23,407 bases of DNA from Gammaproteobacteria bacterium (GTDB lineage: Bacteria; Pseudomonadota; Gammaproteobacteria; JAABTG01), in assembly GCA_030066245.1 (NCBI GenBank), contig JASJBY010000018.1, positions 1 to 23,407 on the forward strand, in the 5' to 3' direction. The notes under the pieces were generated by a model that was not told where the DNA came from, searched no databases, and worked only from the letters and a program-made list of their open reading frames with translations. Made by a program: the position numbers and the translations under genes. The stretch's first letter is position 1. Every line of letters starts with the position of its first letter. Shown one piece after another: positions 1 through 7,518 of the stretch.

Positions 1-1400
1 CGGGCCACTGCCAGATGCCCTCCTTGGGCGGCGCTTGGACGGCGGGCGGCTTTCAGATTGGCGTTGGCATAGAACCAGTGGGAACGCGCCGAAGCCGGGT
101 GATTCCTCACTGCGTGCCGAGCCATAGCGATCTCGCTCGACCAGGCAGACGCTCTAAGCTGGAGACTCACCCCCAGTAAGAGCCCGGCAGCGACAGGTAC
201 CAGCACCGCGAGTCGGGCTCGGAATCTGCGCCGAAGCACAGTGGCGAAATAGTAGACGGCAACCAGGACCATACCGAAGGATGGCAGATAGTTTCGATGC
301 TCGTACGCCAGGTCGAGAGGAAAGATGGAGGACTCCAGGCCGTGGCCCACCAAGAACCAGAGCAGGCCAAATGCCAGCACGGGTTGTCTCCTGCGCAGCA
401 TCATAGCCAGCACCGGTAGGGCCGCTACGATGACCAGGGCCGGAAGCGTGACCAGAGGATCCAGGACACCGCGCGACAGCTCGATGTCGTCGTGGTGCAG
501 GCCCATGCTTGTCACGTCGGGCAGCAAGATCATGCGCAGGTACCAGAGCAGAATCCGAGGCTGCGTGAGAACCCGTTCCAGCAGGGTGAACTCCCGGCCG
601 TCGTACCCCGACATCCACCAACCGGGGACGAGAACTACCGCTGCCAGTGCCAGCAGGATGGGACCCGCAACGGCAATACCAAGAAACAGATACAAGCGGC
701 GCCGCTGGGCGGCGTCACCGACCTTTAATCTAAATAAAAAGCATTCGACGACCAGAATGTAAGGTAGTAGGAGCAATCCGGTTTCTTTACTCAGAGCGGC
801 CGCTGGTAGAAAGACCGCGACACTGGTAAGTAGGTAGCCCAACCCAGCGCCGCTGCGCAGCTGCATCGACCTGCCGTGCACATAGGCAATAAGCCCCCAG
901 GTCATGAGTAAAGAGGCCAGCCCTGTCATGCGCTGCACCGTGTAGAGCACGGTGCTCACGTGCAGCGGATGAAGCAGCCATACGAGTGCCACGACCACGG
1001 CAAGCCAGGCCCGGCGACCTGAGTTGGTGCATGCCAGCGCCGGGGCAGCCATCAGCTGCCAGGCTAGGAAAGCGAGGCTGGCGGCGGTAAGGAGATGAAT
1101 ACAGATGTTGACCCACTTGAATGCGGCCGGGTCAAGCCCGCTTGTATAGTGGTTGAGCGCAAAGCTCAGCATGCTGAGCGGCCGTTTCAGCGGGCCGCTT
1201 TCGCTGCTCCAGATCGCAGCCCACAGCGCGTCTGTCGACAGGGTATCCAGCTGTACAGCGGGATTCTGACTGATGGCAGCACCGTCGTCGTAGACGAAAG
1301 CGCCCGGCAAGCCGGCGCTGTACAGAAAAGCTGCCGCGCCGAGCCCCGAGAGCAGGGTTACGACAGGCAGCCAAACACGGGGTGCACTGGCGGTGGTCAC
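1..1400 (-). CDS. TMTC-like polytopic membrane protein (GT-C fold, start of TPR part), 3' end cut by window
   Basis: Reading the minus strand from a GTG at 1400 gives an uninterrupted frame of 466 codons that runs off the window. It is not visible as a normal ORF because it has neither an ATG start nor a stop here. The N-terminus is a membrane helix followed by a YDDGAAISQNP motif (about residues 37-47), then an R-P-L-S-x-L-S-F-A-L-N stretch and about ten hydrophobic segments. This resembles the acidic first-loop motif of TMTC-type/GT-C glycosyltransferases and bacterial 'TPR' membrane proteins. The last 50 or so residues (W-S-S-E-I-A-M-A-R-H-A-V...) look like the beginning of a TPR domain. 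It lies on the pilA strand directly behind the pilA terminator. A role in glycosylating the pilin is an inference from position and fold. No Shine-Dalgarno is visible at the GTG, so the start is uncertain. The frame is closed upstream by a TGA at 1452-1454. Confidence 0.72.
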   Translation of the reverse strand, partial: MTTASAPRVWLPVVTLLSGLGAAAFLYSAGLPGAFVYDDGAAISQNPAVQLDTLSTDALWAAIWSSESGPLKRPLSMLSFALNHYTSGLDPAAFKWVNICIHLLTAASLAFLAWQLMAAPALACTNSGRRAWLAVVVALVWLLHPLHVSTVLYTVQRMTGLASLLMTWGLIAYVHGRSMQLRSGAGLGYLLTSVAVFLPAAALSKETGLLLLPYILVVECFLFRLKVGDAAQRRRLYLFLGIAVAGPILLALAAVVLVPGWWMSGYDGREFTLLERVLTQPRILLWYLRMILLPDVTSMGLHHDDIELSRGVLDPLVTLPALVIVAALPVLAMMLRRRQPVLAFGLLWFLVGHGLESSIFPLDLAYEHRNYLPSFGMVLVAVYYFATVLRRRFRARLAVLVPVAAGLLLGVSLQLRASAWSSEIAMARHAVRNHPASARSHWFYANANLKAARRPSAAQGGHLAVA

Positions 1401-1404
1401 GGGG

Positions 1405-1443
1405 AAAAAAGAAAAAGCCCTGCGTGCAGACGCACGCAGGGCT
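1405..1443 (-). terminator. Rho-independent terminator of pilA
   Basis: A perfect 12-bp stem (AGCCCTGCGTGC at 1416-1427 pairing with 1432-1443) closes a 4-nt loop. On the minus strand it is followed by TTTTTCTTTTTT. It begins 22 bp beyond the pilA stop, as expected for a highly expressed pilin mRNA. The next gene's GTG at 1400 lies immediately beyond the T-tract, so its expression would need read-through or a promoter hidden in this region. Confidence 0.92.
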
Positions 1444-1464
1444 GTGCTAGCTCAGGCTACAAGA

Positions 1465-1893
1465 TCAACGGCAGTTGGCCGGCAGATACTTGTTCGGGAC
1501 TGTGCCCGGCAGACACACCCACATGACGCGGGAGTTCTGGGTGGACGAAACCTTGAGATAGAATTCCTGGTCGTCCGCAGTGGTGCCGCCCTGACCATAG
1601 ATGACAACCTCTATCTGGTCGGCGGTATTGTCCCAGGTCACACTCTTCACCACGTCGGTGTCGGGACTGGAGTTGAAGCCCGCCTCGTCGGCGTCCGCCG
1701 GCATGGCGTTCATGGTTACGATGTACTCGGAGACCGAGGACTTGGCGGAGGAGGCGATGTTCAGGCCTTCGCTCATCTTCGCTCGGATGGTGTAGTCCTG
1801 ATAGGCCGGAATCGCAATCGCGGCCAGAATACCGATGATCGCGACCACGATCATCAACTCGATAAGGGTGAAACCCTGCTGCGTACGTCTCAT
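1465..1893 (-). CDS. pilA: Type IVa major pilin (prepilin) PilA
   Basis: The 142-residue product begins MRRTQQG-FTLIELMIVVAI. This is a 7-residue positively charged leader ending in Gly, then the N-methylated Phe (F8, mature +1) and the Glu at mature position 5 that is needed for assembly. The hydrophobic N-terminal helix follows. Two cysteines near the C-terminus (C127 and C141) would form the D-loop disulfide of type IVa pilins. Mature length (135 residues) is normal for the family. PilD, encoded at 16067, would cleave and methylate it; PilB and PilC would polymerise it. A good ribosome site (AAGGAGAA) lies 6 bases before the ATG. The gene is monocistronic, bounded by a sigma-54-type promoter and a strong terminator, and sits directly after pilSR. 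The pairing of sensor, regulator and pilin makes this the major rather than a minor pilin. Confidence 0.96.
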   Translation of the reverse strand: MRRTQQGFTLIELMIVVAIIGILAAIAIPAYQDYTIRAKMSEGLNIASSAKSSVSEYIVTMNAMPADADEAGFNSSPDTDVVKSVTWDNTADQIEVVIYGQGGTTADDQEFYLKVSSTQNSRVMWVCLPGTVPNKYLPANCR

Positions 1894-2035
1894 GGTGTTC
1901 TCCTTCTGGTTACACGCTGAACAGACTGTTCAAGAATCTTCAAACTGTCTCGAGTTACGCCCTGTTGTGGCCCCTCGGCTCTGGTGGGCGGCACCGCCCT
2001 GAATCCGGCGGCATGTCCTCTTGCGCCCCTACTTG

Positions 2036-2051
2036 AGCAGGTTTCGTGCCA
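2036..2051 (-). promoter_or_regulatory. Sigma-54 (RpoN) -24/-12 promoter of pilA
   Basis: The minus strand reads TGGCAC-GAAAC-CTGCT, against the consensus TGGCAC-N5-TTGCW. The -24 box is perfect, the -12 box matches 4 of 5, and the invariant GG and GC are correctly spaced. Transcription would start near 2025, giving a leader of about 130 nt before pilA. PilR, encoded just upstream, is a sigma-54 activator, and pilA is a classic PilR/RpoN target in Pseudomonas, so context supports the call. No clear PilR-binding repeats were recognised upstream. Confidence 0.8.
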
Positions 2052-2150
2052 AGTCCCCCACCGGGACTCAAGCCTGTGATCCAACTCACAAATATGCCCG
2101 CATTCGGGGCCGATGAACGGTGTATCCTGCGTGTTCCCGCCCAAACGGCC

Positions 2151-2185
2151 TGCGGATTTTCAGCAGTATCTGCTGAAGATCCGCA
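2151..2185 (-). terminator. Large stem-loop just after pilR (possible terminator or RNA-end hairpin)
   Basis: Arms of 16 nt (TGCGGATTTTCAGCAG, and its complement with one mismatch) flank a 3-nt loop. The structure starts 15 bp beyond the pilR stop codon. There is no T-tract on either strand, so it may be a factor-assisted terminator or a 3'-end-protecting hairpin that separates pilSR from pilA. Confidence 0.5.
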
Positions 2186-2200
2186 GCTTCTCCTCCCGCC

Positions 2201-3523
2201 TCAGCCCAAGCCGAGCTTCTGCAGGCGATATCGGAAGGCGCCGAAGCTGATGCCCAGCAGTTTCGCGGCTGCCGTCTTGTTGCCGCTGGTCTGCTCCAAA
2301 GCCTTGACGAGAGTCTCCTTCTCCACCCGATCGAGCAACGACTCCAGGTTGTCTGCGGCATGGGTCTGACCATCCTGTGGCGACGCCTCGGCGCCCGATA
2401 TGCCCAGATCGTCAAGCTCGATGGTCTCGCCCCCGCAGAGCGTCATTGCCCGTTCCAGCAGGTTTTCCAGCTCGCGTACATTGCCGGGGAACTCATGGGC
2501 CCGAAGCGCGGCGACCGCCTCATGGGAGATCACGGGTGACTCCTGTTGAGCTTGGTCCGCGAGCCGTTCCAGGATGAACGCCGCCATTTGCGGAATATCT
2601 TCGGGGCGCTCTCTCAGAGAAGGCACGCGCAGCTCGATGACGTTGATTCGATAGTACAGATCCTGGCGGAAGCTGCCCTCCTGCACGAGTGCCGCCAGAT
2701 CCTTGTGGGTGGCACAGAGAATTCGCGCATCGACGGCCACTTCCTGCTGGGCACCCACAGGCCTCACGTGCTTCTCCTGAATAGCCCTCAGCAGCTTGAC
2801 CTGCATGTGCAGCGGCAGGTCAGCCACCTCGTCCAGGAACAGGGTGCCGCCGTCGGCCGCCTGAAAAAGTCCTTGCTTGTCGGACACGGCGCCCGTGAAG
2901 CTGCCTTTCTTATGTCCGAAGAACTCGCTTTCCATGAGGTCCTCGGGAATGGCACCGCAATTCACCGGCACAAAAGGATTCTCTGCCCGCGGTCCCTGCT
3001 CGTGTATGAGGCGCGCCACCAGCTCCTTACCCGTCCCGGATTCTCCGCTGATGTAAACGGGCGCTTGACTGCGGGCAAGCTTGGCGATGGTGGCCCGGGT
3101 CTCCTGCATGGCCAGCGAATCACCGATGAGGAGCCGCGCGGACTTTGGCCGGGCGCCGGCAAGCTTGAGAGCTGTGGCGACCAGCCGGCGCAGCACCTGC
3201 AGATCCACGGGCTTGGAGACAAAGTCGAACGCCCCCGCTTTCAGGGCCTCCACGGCCGACTCCATATTGCCGTGAGCTGTTATCACAGCCACCGGAATGT
3301 CCACATGCTGCTTCTGAATATGCCGGACCAGCTCAATGCCGTTACCGCCGGGGAGACGCATGTCCGTAAGGCACAGGTCGAAGTGCGCGCGCGCCAGCTG
3401 CGCTCGAGCGGTCTCCAGATCCGGCACCGCCACGGTCGCGATATCCATCCGCGCCAGGGTGATCTCCAGCAGTTCCCGGATATCGGGCTCATCGTCAACC
3501 ACCAGGGCCGTGGATCTGTTCAT
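2201..3523 (-). CDS. pilR: Two-component response regulator PilR (sigma-54 activator)
   Basis: The 440-residue NtrC-type regulator has three domains. A receiver (about 1-118) carries the acidic pocket D10/D11, phospho-acceptor D54 and K104. A central AAA+ domain carries Walker A GESGTGKE (160-167), the sigma-54 contact loop GSFTGA (207-212; Ser as the second residue is usual in PilR) and Walker B GGTLFLDE (225-232). A Fis-type helix-turn-helix occupies the last 40 residues (NKTAAAKLLGISFGAFRYRL). It activates sigma-54 transcription of pilA in response to PilS. The start is the ATG at 3521-3523, which overlaps the pilS stop as ATGA. A longer frame reaching 3739 exists, but it reads through pilS coding sequence and adds 72 unrelated residues. 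Confidence 0.95.
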   Translation of the reverse strand: MNRSTALVVDDEPDIRELLEITLARMDIATVAVPDLETARAQLARAHFDLCLTDMRLPGGNGIELVRHIQKQHVDIPVAVITAHGNMESAVEALKAGAFDFVSKPVDLQVLRRLVATALKLAGARPKSARLLIGDSLAMQETRATIAKLARSQAPVYISGESGTGKELVARLIHEQGPRAENPFVPVNCGAIPEDLMESEFFGHKKGSFTGAVSDKQGLFQAADGGTLFLDEVADLPLHMQVKLLRAIQEKHVRPVGAQQEVAVDARILCATHKDLAALVQEGSFRQDLYYRINVIELRVPSLRERPEDIPQMAAFILERLADQAQQESPVISHEAVAALRAHEFPGNVRELENLLERAMTLCGGETIELDDLGISGAEASPQDGQTHAADNLESLLDRVEKETLVKALEQTSGNKTAAAKLLGISFGAFRYRLQKLGLG

Positions 3524-5160
3524 GCGGCCGCAATCCCCTGACGTCTCGGATGAGCGAAAATGATGCGGAAGCAATGCCCGGAATCGGTTTGACCCACATG
3601 AACCAAGGACGCGTGGTTGTTCTCGCAGACTTCCCGGGCGATGTACAAGCCGAGGCCCGTGCCTTGCCGATCCGTCGTGAAGAAAGGCTCGAAGAGGTGC
3701 TTGACCGCTTCCTCGTCTACGCCCGGACCGGTGTCGCACACTTCCAGGAAAGGCCTGTCGGTCTCGGCGAGAATACCGGCACGCAGGCTGAAGTAGGGGG
3801 CCTCGCTACTGTAGCGAAGGGCGTTCTCACAGAGATTGGTCAACACCTGGTTCAGCTGCAGCGGATCGATCCTCACGTGAACATCTTCGTTAGCGACCTC
3901 CACCTGAAAATCCTGAGCTGCCAGACCCTTGCCCATGACATACTCGTCGGCAAAAGCGCGCAGCCAGGCACCCAGCTCGAAGCTCTCCGGGGTCGGCTGG
4001 TCGCGCCGGCTGAGCTGCATGACGTTCTGGATGATCCCGTTCACACGCTGGGACTGGTCGGTGATGATGCGCGTCAGACGCTGGTCCGCAGCGGAAAGCT
4101 GCGGTGACTCGGCGAGCAGCTGACCCGCGTGACTGATTGCCCCGAGGGGATTACGTATCTCGTGGGCGATGCTGGCCGCCAGGCGGCCCAAGGAGGCCAG
4201 CTTGAGTCTCTGCGCCCGGTCGGTAACCTCCGAGCTGTCCTCTAAAAAAATCAGGGCGCCTCGGGAAGTGGGTTGCTCCAGCGCGGCGAAAGACGCAATC
4301 ACGTCACCGCCCGTACCTGCGGGCCGAAATACTTGAGAGCCACTTGCGGGACCCTGCCGCCAGCGCTGCACGAGTTCCGCCAGTTCGGGCGAGACCGCTG
4401 CCAAGGCATCCCCGACAGGCTGCCCGGTGATACCAAGCAGGCGCTTGGCCGAGCCGTTTACCGACCGGACCCGGTCCTCCGAGTCGACGGCGAGAATGCC
4501 GGATTGCATGCGTTGGATGATGTGCTCGTTGAGGACGGACAGGTCTGCCAGGTCCAGCCCCCAGCGAAGGGCCAGGGCCTCGCTCTCCCGCACCCGCTCG
4601 GCAAGCACGTGGGCAAGAAACGCGGTGGCAAAAAAGGTCGCTCCGAGCAGCCCCGACTGGGTGTATGCCGTATCGCTGAACACGTCGTGGACCCAGGCAT
4701 ACACTTCTTGAACCAGGACAGCGAGAGCCGCCAGCGCCGCGAACAGAATCGCGGTGCGTCCCACGGTGAGAATGCTGCCCCCGGCGATCGCCACCACCAG
4801 CAGCATGCCGAGTCCGCTGCGAACCCCACCGCTTGCGTACATCATCAGCGTGATGGCGACGATGTCCACGAAAACCTGGACGAAGACCTGCAGCTGGAAG
4901 GCTGGACGGCGCCAGCGGATTGAGAAGCTGCTGGCAATGCCGAACGCCAGGTAAAGGGTGACGGTGGCCGCGAACAGCTCGGGATCATGGGCTCCGAAGA
5001 AGCGTGGAATCACGCCGGACAGCATCAGCACCACCAGCAGGCCCGCCAGCGTGGTGCGGTACAGGTTGAAATAGCGAAGGGGCCGCCAGGTGTCGGCCGG
5101 GCTCTCAGGAGGACCGTCGGTCCCGGCCCAGGCCTTGCCGGCCAGAATGCTCAGTTTCAT
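3520..5160 (-). CDS. pilS: Sensor histidine kinase PilS
   Basis: The 546-residue inner-membrane kinase has six hydrophobic segments in roughly residues 33-188. A PAS-like region (about 205-315) follows, then a HisKA dimerisation domain with the H-box around H333 (IAHEIRNPLG). The HATPase domain shows the N box (NLCENALRYS, about 442-451), the G1 box CDTGPG (475-480), an F box (EPFFTT) and the G2 box GTGLGLYIA. It phosphorylates PilR; in Pseudomonas PilS also senses the pilin in the membrane. The final A of its stop codon is shared in a 4-bp overlap with pilR, so the two are translationally coupled. No strong ribosome site is seen before the ATG at 5158-5160. Confidence 0.94.
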   Translation of the reverse strand: MKLSILAGKAWAGTDGPPESPADTWRPLRYFNLYRTTLAGLLVVLMLSGVIPRFFGAHDPELFAATVTLYLAFGIASSFSIRWRRPAFQLQVFVQVFVDIVAITLMMYASGGVRSGLGMLLVVAIAGGSILTVGRTAILFAALAALAVLVQEVYAWVHDVFSDTAYTQSGLLGATFFATAFLAHVLAERVRESEALALRWGLDLADLSVLNEHIIQRMQSGILAVDSEDRVRSVNGSAKRLLGITGQPVGDALAAVSPELAELVQRWRQGPASGSQVFRPAGTGGDVIASFAALEQPTSRGALIFLEDSSEVTDRAQRLKLASLGRLAASIAHEIRNPLGAISHAGQLLAESPQLSAADQRLTRIITDQSQRVNGIIQNVMQLSRRDQPTPESFELGAWLRAFADEYVMGKGLAAQDFQVEVANEDVHVRIDPLQLNQVLTNLCENALRYSSEAPYFSLRAGILAETDRPFLEVCDTGPGVDEEAVKHLFEPFFTTDRQGTGLGLYIAREVCENNHASLVHVGQTDSGHCFRIIFAHPRRQGIAAA

Positions 5161-5288
5161 GCACTACGTGGTGGGTTTGTCGCATCCGTTGGATACCCGG
5201 ACCGCGTGCCATACCGGGCGGTGACCAGGCGTAAGACCTGTAGCGGTCGCGGCAAGAGGTCACTGAAGCGCGGCTTTGCGGATGCTTG

Positions 5289-5326
5289 CGGATTTCCGCA
5301 GAATAGCCCTTCACTTCGGAAATCCG
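5289..5326. repeat. Inverted repeat in the pilS-nadE divergent intergenic region
   Basis: Two 10-bp arms (CGGATTTCCG at 5289-5298 and CGGAAATCCG at 5317-5326) are exact reverse complements separated by 18 bp. They lie in the 338-bp gap (5161-5498) between the divergent genes pilS and nadE. They could be an operator dyad or an RNA hairpin. Nothing else convincing was seen in the gap: no RNA gene and no clear -35/-10 pair. Confidence 0.45.
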
Positions 5327-5498
5327 GTACCTGCGCCGCGGCCATGCCAGCACACTCGCTCCAGTCCGAACCCGGGACAATCAGGCTCCCAGCCGCGACG
5401 CGACCACAGGCTTCATGCGCGCCGGGGACGCCACCCCGGCACACACCGCCGGCAGGCGCGACCTGGGGAACAGGCTGCGCAAGTCCCGCGGGCGTCTG

Positions 5499-7148
5499 AT
5501 GGCCAACTCGATGCCCCAGACAGGCGGCGTGCAGGGGCCCTTGCGTATCGCTCTGGCGCAGACCAATCTGCTCGTGGGCGATATCGAGGGTAACGCCGAA
5601 ACGGTCATCCAGCGCTCCTGCCAGGCCCGCGATGAGCACAAGGCCCATCTCGCGGTGTTTCCGGAGCTCACGCTGACGAGCTACCCTCCCGAGGACCTAC
5701 TGTTGAGACCCGGCCTCTACCTCCGGGTCCAACGCAGCCTGGACAGGATCCGCCGCCAGGTTCACGGGATCGATGTGCTGCTCGGACTTCCCCACAGAGA
5801 CGGCGAAGCCACTTACAACGCGGCGTTTCTACTGCGCGACGGCGTCGTGAGGGCGCGGTGTTATAAGCAGAACCTCCCCAACTATGCGGTGTTCGATGAG
5901 ATGCGCTATTTCCAGCCTGGCGCAGACAGCTGCGTGGTGGAGATTGGCGGTATCACCACAGCCATCAACATCTGCGAGGACATCTGGGTGCCGAACCCCG
6001 CGCGTGCGGCGGCCGCTCGGGGAGCGCGCCTGCTTCTCAACCTCAACGCCTCTCCCTACCACCAAGGCAAGAGCGCGGAGCGGGAGTCGCTGGTCGCCCA
6101 GCGAGCCATGGACCACGGCCTGACCGTGGTCTACGTCAATCTGGTGGGCGGGCAGGACGAACTGGTATTCGACGGCAGTTCCTTCGTCATGAACAGCGAC
6201 GGCACGTTAGCCATGCGGGCACCCGCTTTCACCGAGGGGCTCTACACCGTCGACATCGTGGAGGCACCGGAAGTCCACGCGCTGCCAGGTGAAAAAGAGC
6301 CGCAACTGCCTGCCGAGGAGAGCATTTACCGGGCATTGTTGACCGGCGTGCGCGACTATGTGGACAAGAACGGTTTTCAGGGGGCGGTGGTCGGCCTCTC
6401 AGGTGGTATCGACTCAGCGCTGACGCTGGCCATCGCCGCCGACGCCCTGGGCCCAGACCAGGTGGAGGCCGTGCTGATGCCTTCCCGGTACACCGCATCC
6501 ATGAGCATCCAGGATGCGCGGGAGGAGGCCGTGGCATTGGGCGTCCCCTATCACATCATCCCCATCGAGCCGACTTTCCAGGCCTTCTTGGATGCGCTCG
6601 GTGAGACGTTGGAAGGCACCTCGCCGGATACCACCGAGGAGAACATCCAGGCCCGTTGCCGCGGTGTCATACTGATGGCCATCTCCAACAAGCGCCGAAG
6701 GATCGTCCTGACCACCGGCAACAAGAGCGAAATGGCAGTGGGGTACGCCACACTGTACGGCGACATGGCCGGGGGTTTTGCGCCGCTGCGCGATGTACCC
6801 AAGATGACAGTTTATCGCCTTTCGGAATGGCGCAACCGCCAGGCACCGGTGATACCGCAACGGGTACTGGACAGACCACCTTCGGCGGAGCTGGCCCCGG
6901 ACCAGAAAGACGAGGACACGCTCCCCCCCTATCCGGTGCTCGACGCCATATTGGAGCTCTATGTGGAGCAGGATCGCTCCCGGAAAGACATCGAGGCAGC
7001 GGGCTTTGACCCGGACACCGTGAAGCGGGTGCTTGCCATGGTGAACCGCAACGAGTACAAGCGGCGCCAGGCGGCACCGGGCATACGAATCAGCCGGCGA
7101 GCATTTGGTCGCGACCGGCGTTATCCGATAACATCGGGCTACGAGTAG
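5499..7148 (+). CDS. nadE: Glutamine-dependent NAD+ synthetase
   Basis: The 549-residue enzyme catalyses the last step of NAD biosynthesis, amidating deamido-NAD with glutamine-derived ammonia and ATP. The N-terminal nitrilase-type glutaminase has the Glu-Lys-Cys triad: E56 (FPELTLTSYPPEDLL), K123 (YKQNLPNYAVFDE) and C159 (NICEDIW). The C-terminal synthetase has the ATP-binding loop SGGIDSA (301-307), then TTGNKSE and YGDMAGGFAPL motifs. The length is normal for the glutamine-dependent short form. The frame stays open upstream to an ATG at 5415, but those 28 residues are not family-like. The ATG at 5499 gives the expected start just before LRIALAQTN. glnB follows after 20 bp and is probably co-transcribed. 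Confidence 0.96.
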   Translation: MANSMPQTGGVQGPLRIALAQTNLLVGDIEGNAETVIQRSCQARDEHKAHLAVFPELTLTSYPPEDLLLRPGLYLRVQRSLDRIRRQVHGIDVLLGLPHRDGEATYNAAFLLRDGVVRARCYKQNLPNYAVFDEMRYFQPGADSCVVEIGGITTAINICEDIWVPNPARAAAARGARLLLNLNASPYHQGKSAERESLVAQRAMDHGLTVVYVNLVGGQDELVFDGSSFVMNSDGTLAMRAPAFTEGLYTVDIVEAPEVHALPGEKEPQLPAEESIYRALLTGVRDYVDKNGFQGAVVGLSGGIDSALTLAIAADALGPDQVEAVLMPSRYTASMSIQDAREEAVALGVPYHIIPIEPTFQAFLDALGETLEGTSPDTTEENIQARCRGVILMAISNKRRRIVLTTGNKSEMAVGYATLYGDMAGGFAPLRDVPKMTVYRLSEWRNRQAPVIPQRVLDRPPSAELAPDQKDEDTLPPYPVLDAILELYVEQDRSRKDIEAAGFDPDTVKRVLAMVNRNEYKRRQAAPGIRISRRAFGRDRRYPITSGYE

Positions 7149-7168
7149 CCGTGAATGGAGAGCCGCGG

Positions 7169-7507
7169 ATGAAGAAAATCGAGGCCATCGTCAAGCCTTT
7201 CAAATTGGACGACGTACGCGAAGCCCTGTCGGAGATTGGCATTACCGGCATGACGGCAACCGAAGTCAAAGGCTTTGGCCGCCAGAAGGGGCACACGGAG
7301 CTGTATCGCGGCGCCGAGTACGTGGTCGATTTTCTACCCAAAGTCCGCATCGAGATCGTCATAGCCGATGACCAGGCCGATGCCTGCATCGAGGCGATCA
7401 CCCAGGCCGCACGGACCGGCAAGATCGGTGACGGAAAGATCTTCGTCACCCCCGTGGAGCGGGTCGTGCGGATTCGCACGGGCGAAGAGAACGAGCAGGC
7501 CATCTGA
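7169..7507 (+). CDS. glnB: Nitrogen regulatory protein P-II
   Basis: The 112-residue PII protein is nearly colinear with E. coli GlnB. It starts MKKIEAIVKPFKLDDVREAL and contains the T-loop GFGRQKGHTELYRGAEY, with the uridylylation tyrosine at position 51. It ends in the RIRTGEE motif followed by a short AI tail. PII senses 2-oxoglutarate, ATP/ADP and, through uridylylation, glutamine. It controls NtrB/NtrC and glutamine synthetase adenylylation and can dock on Amt channels. The ATG at 7169 has GGAGAG 6 bases upstream; a GTG at 7151 would add six unneeded residues. It sits behind nadE, an arrangement in which the glutamine-consuming enzyme neighbours the glutamine sensor. The likely regulatory partner amt lies about 14 kb away, so the sequence type suggests GlnB rather than GlnK. 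Confidence 0.95.
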   Translation: MKKIEAIVKPFKLDDVREALSEIGITGMTATEVKGFGRQKGHTELYRGAEYVVDFLPKVRIEIVIADDQADACIEAITQAARTGKIGDGKIFVTPVERVVRIRTGEENEQAI

Positions 7508-7518
7508 CCCGGCCCCGC

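Noticed and set aside
787..1116. 109-codon minus-strand frame in the left region
   Set aside because: It lies in another frame of the same strand as the long TMTC-like coding frame, which has membrane helices and a recognisable motif.
2546..3541. Long plus-strand open frame opposite pilR
   Set aside because: It is antisense to well-supported PilR domains, has no recognisable motif and results from GC-rich codon bias.
3524..3739. 72-residue N-terminal extension of pilR
   Set aside because: It reads through the pilS 3' end in another frame and adds residues unlike any receiver domain. The ATG at 3523 gives the canonical start and an ATGA overlap with pilS.
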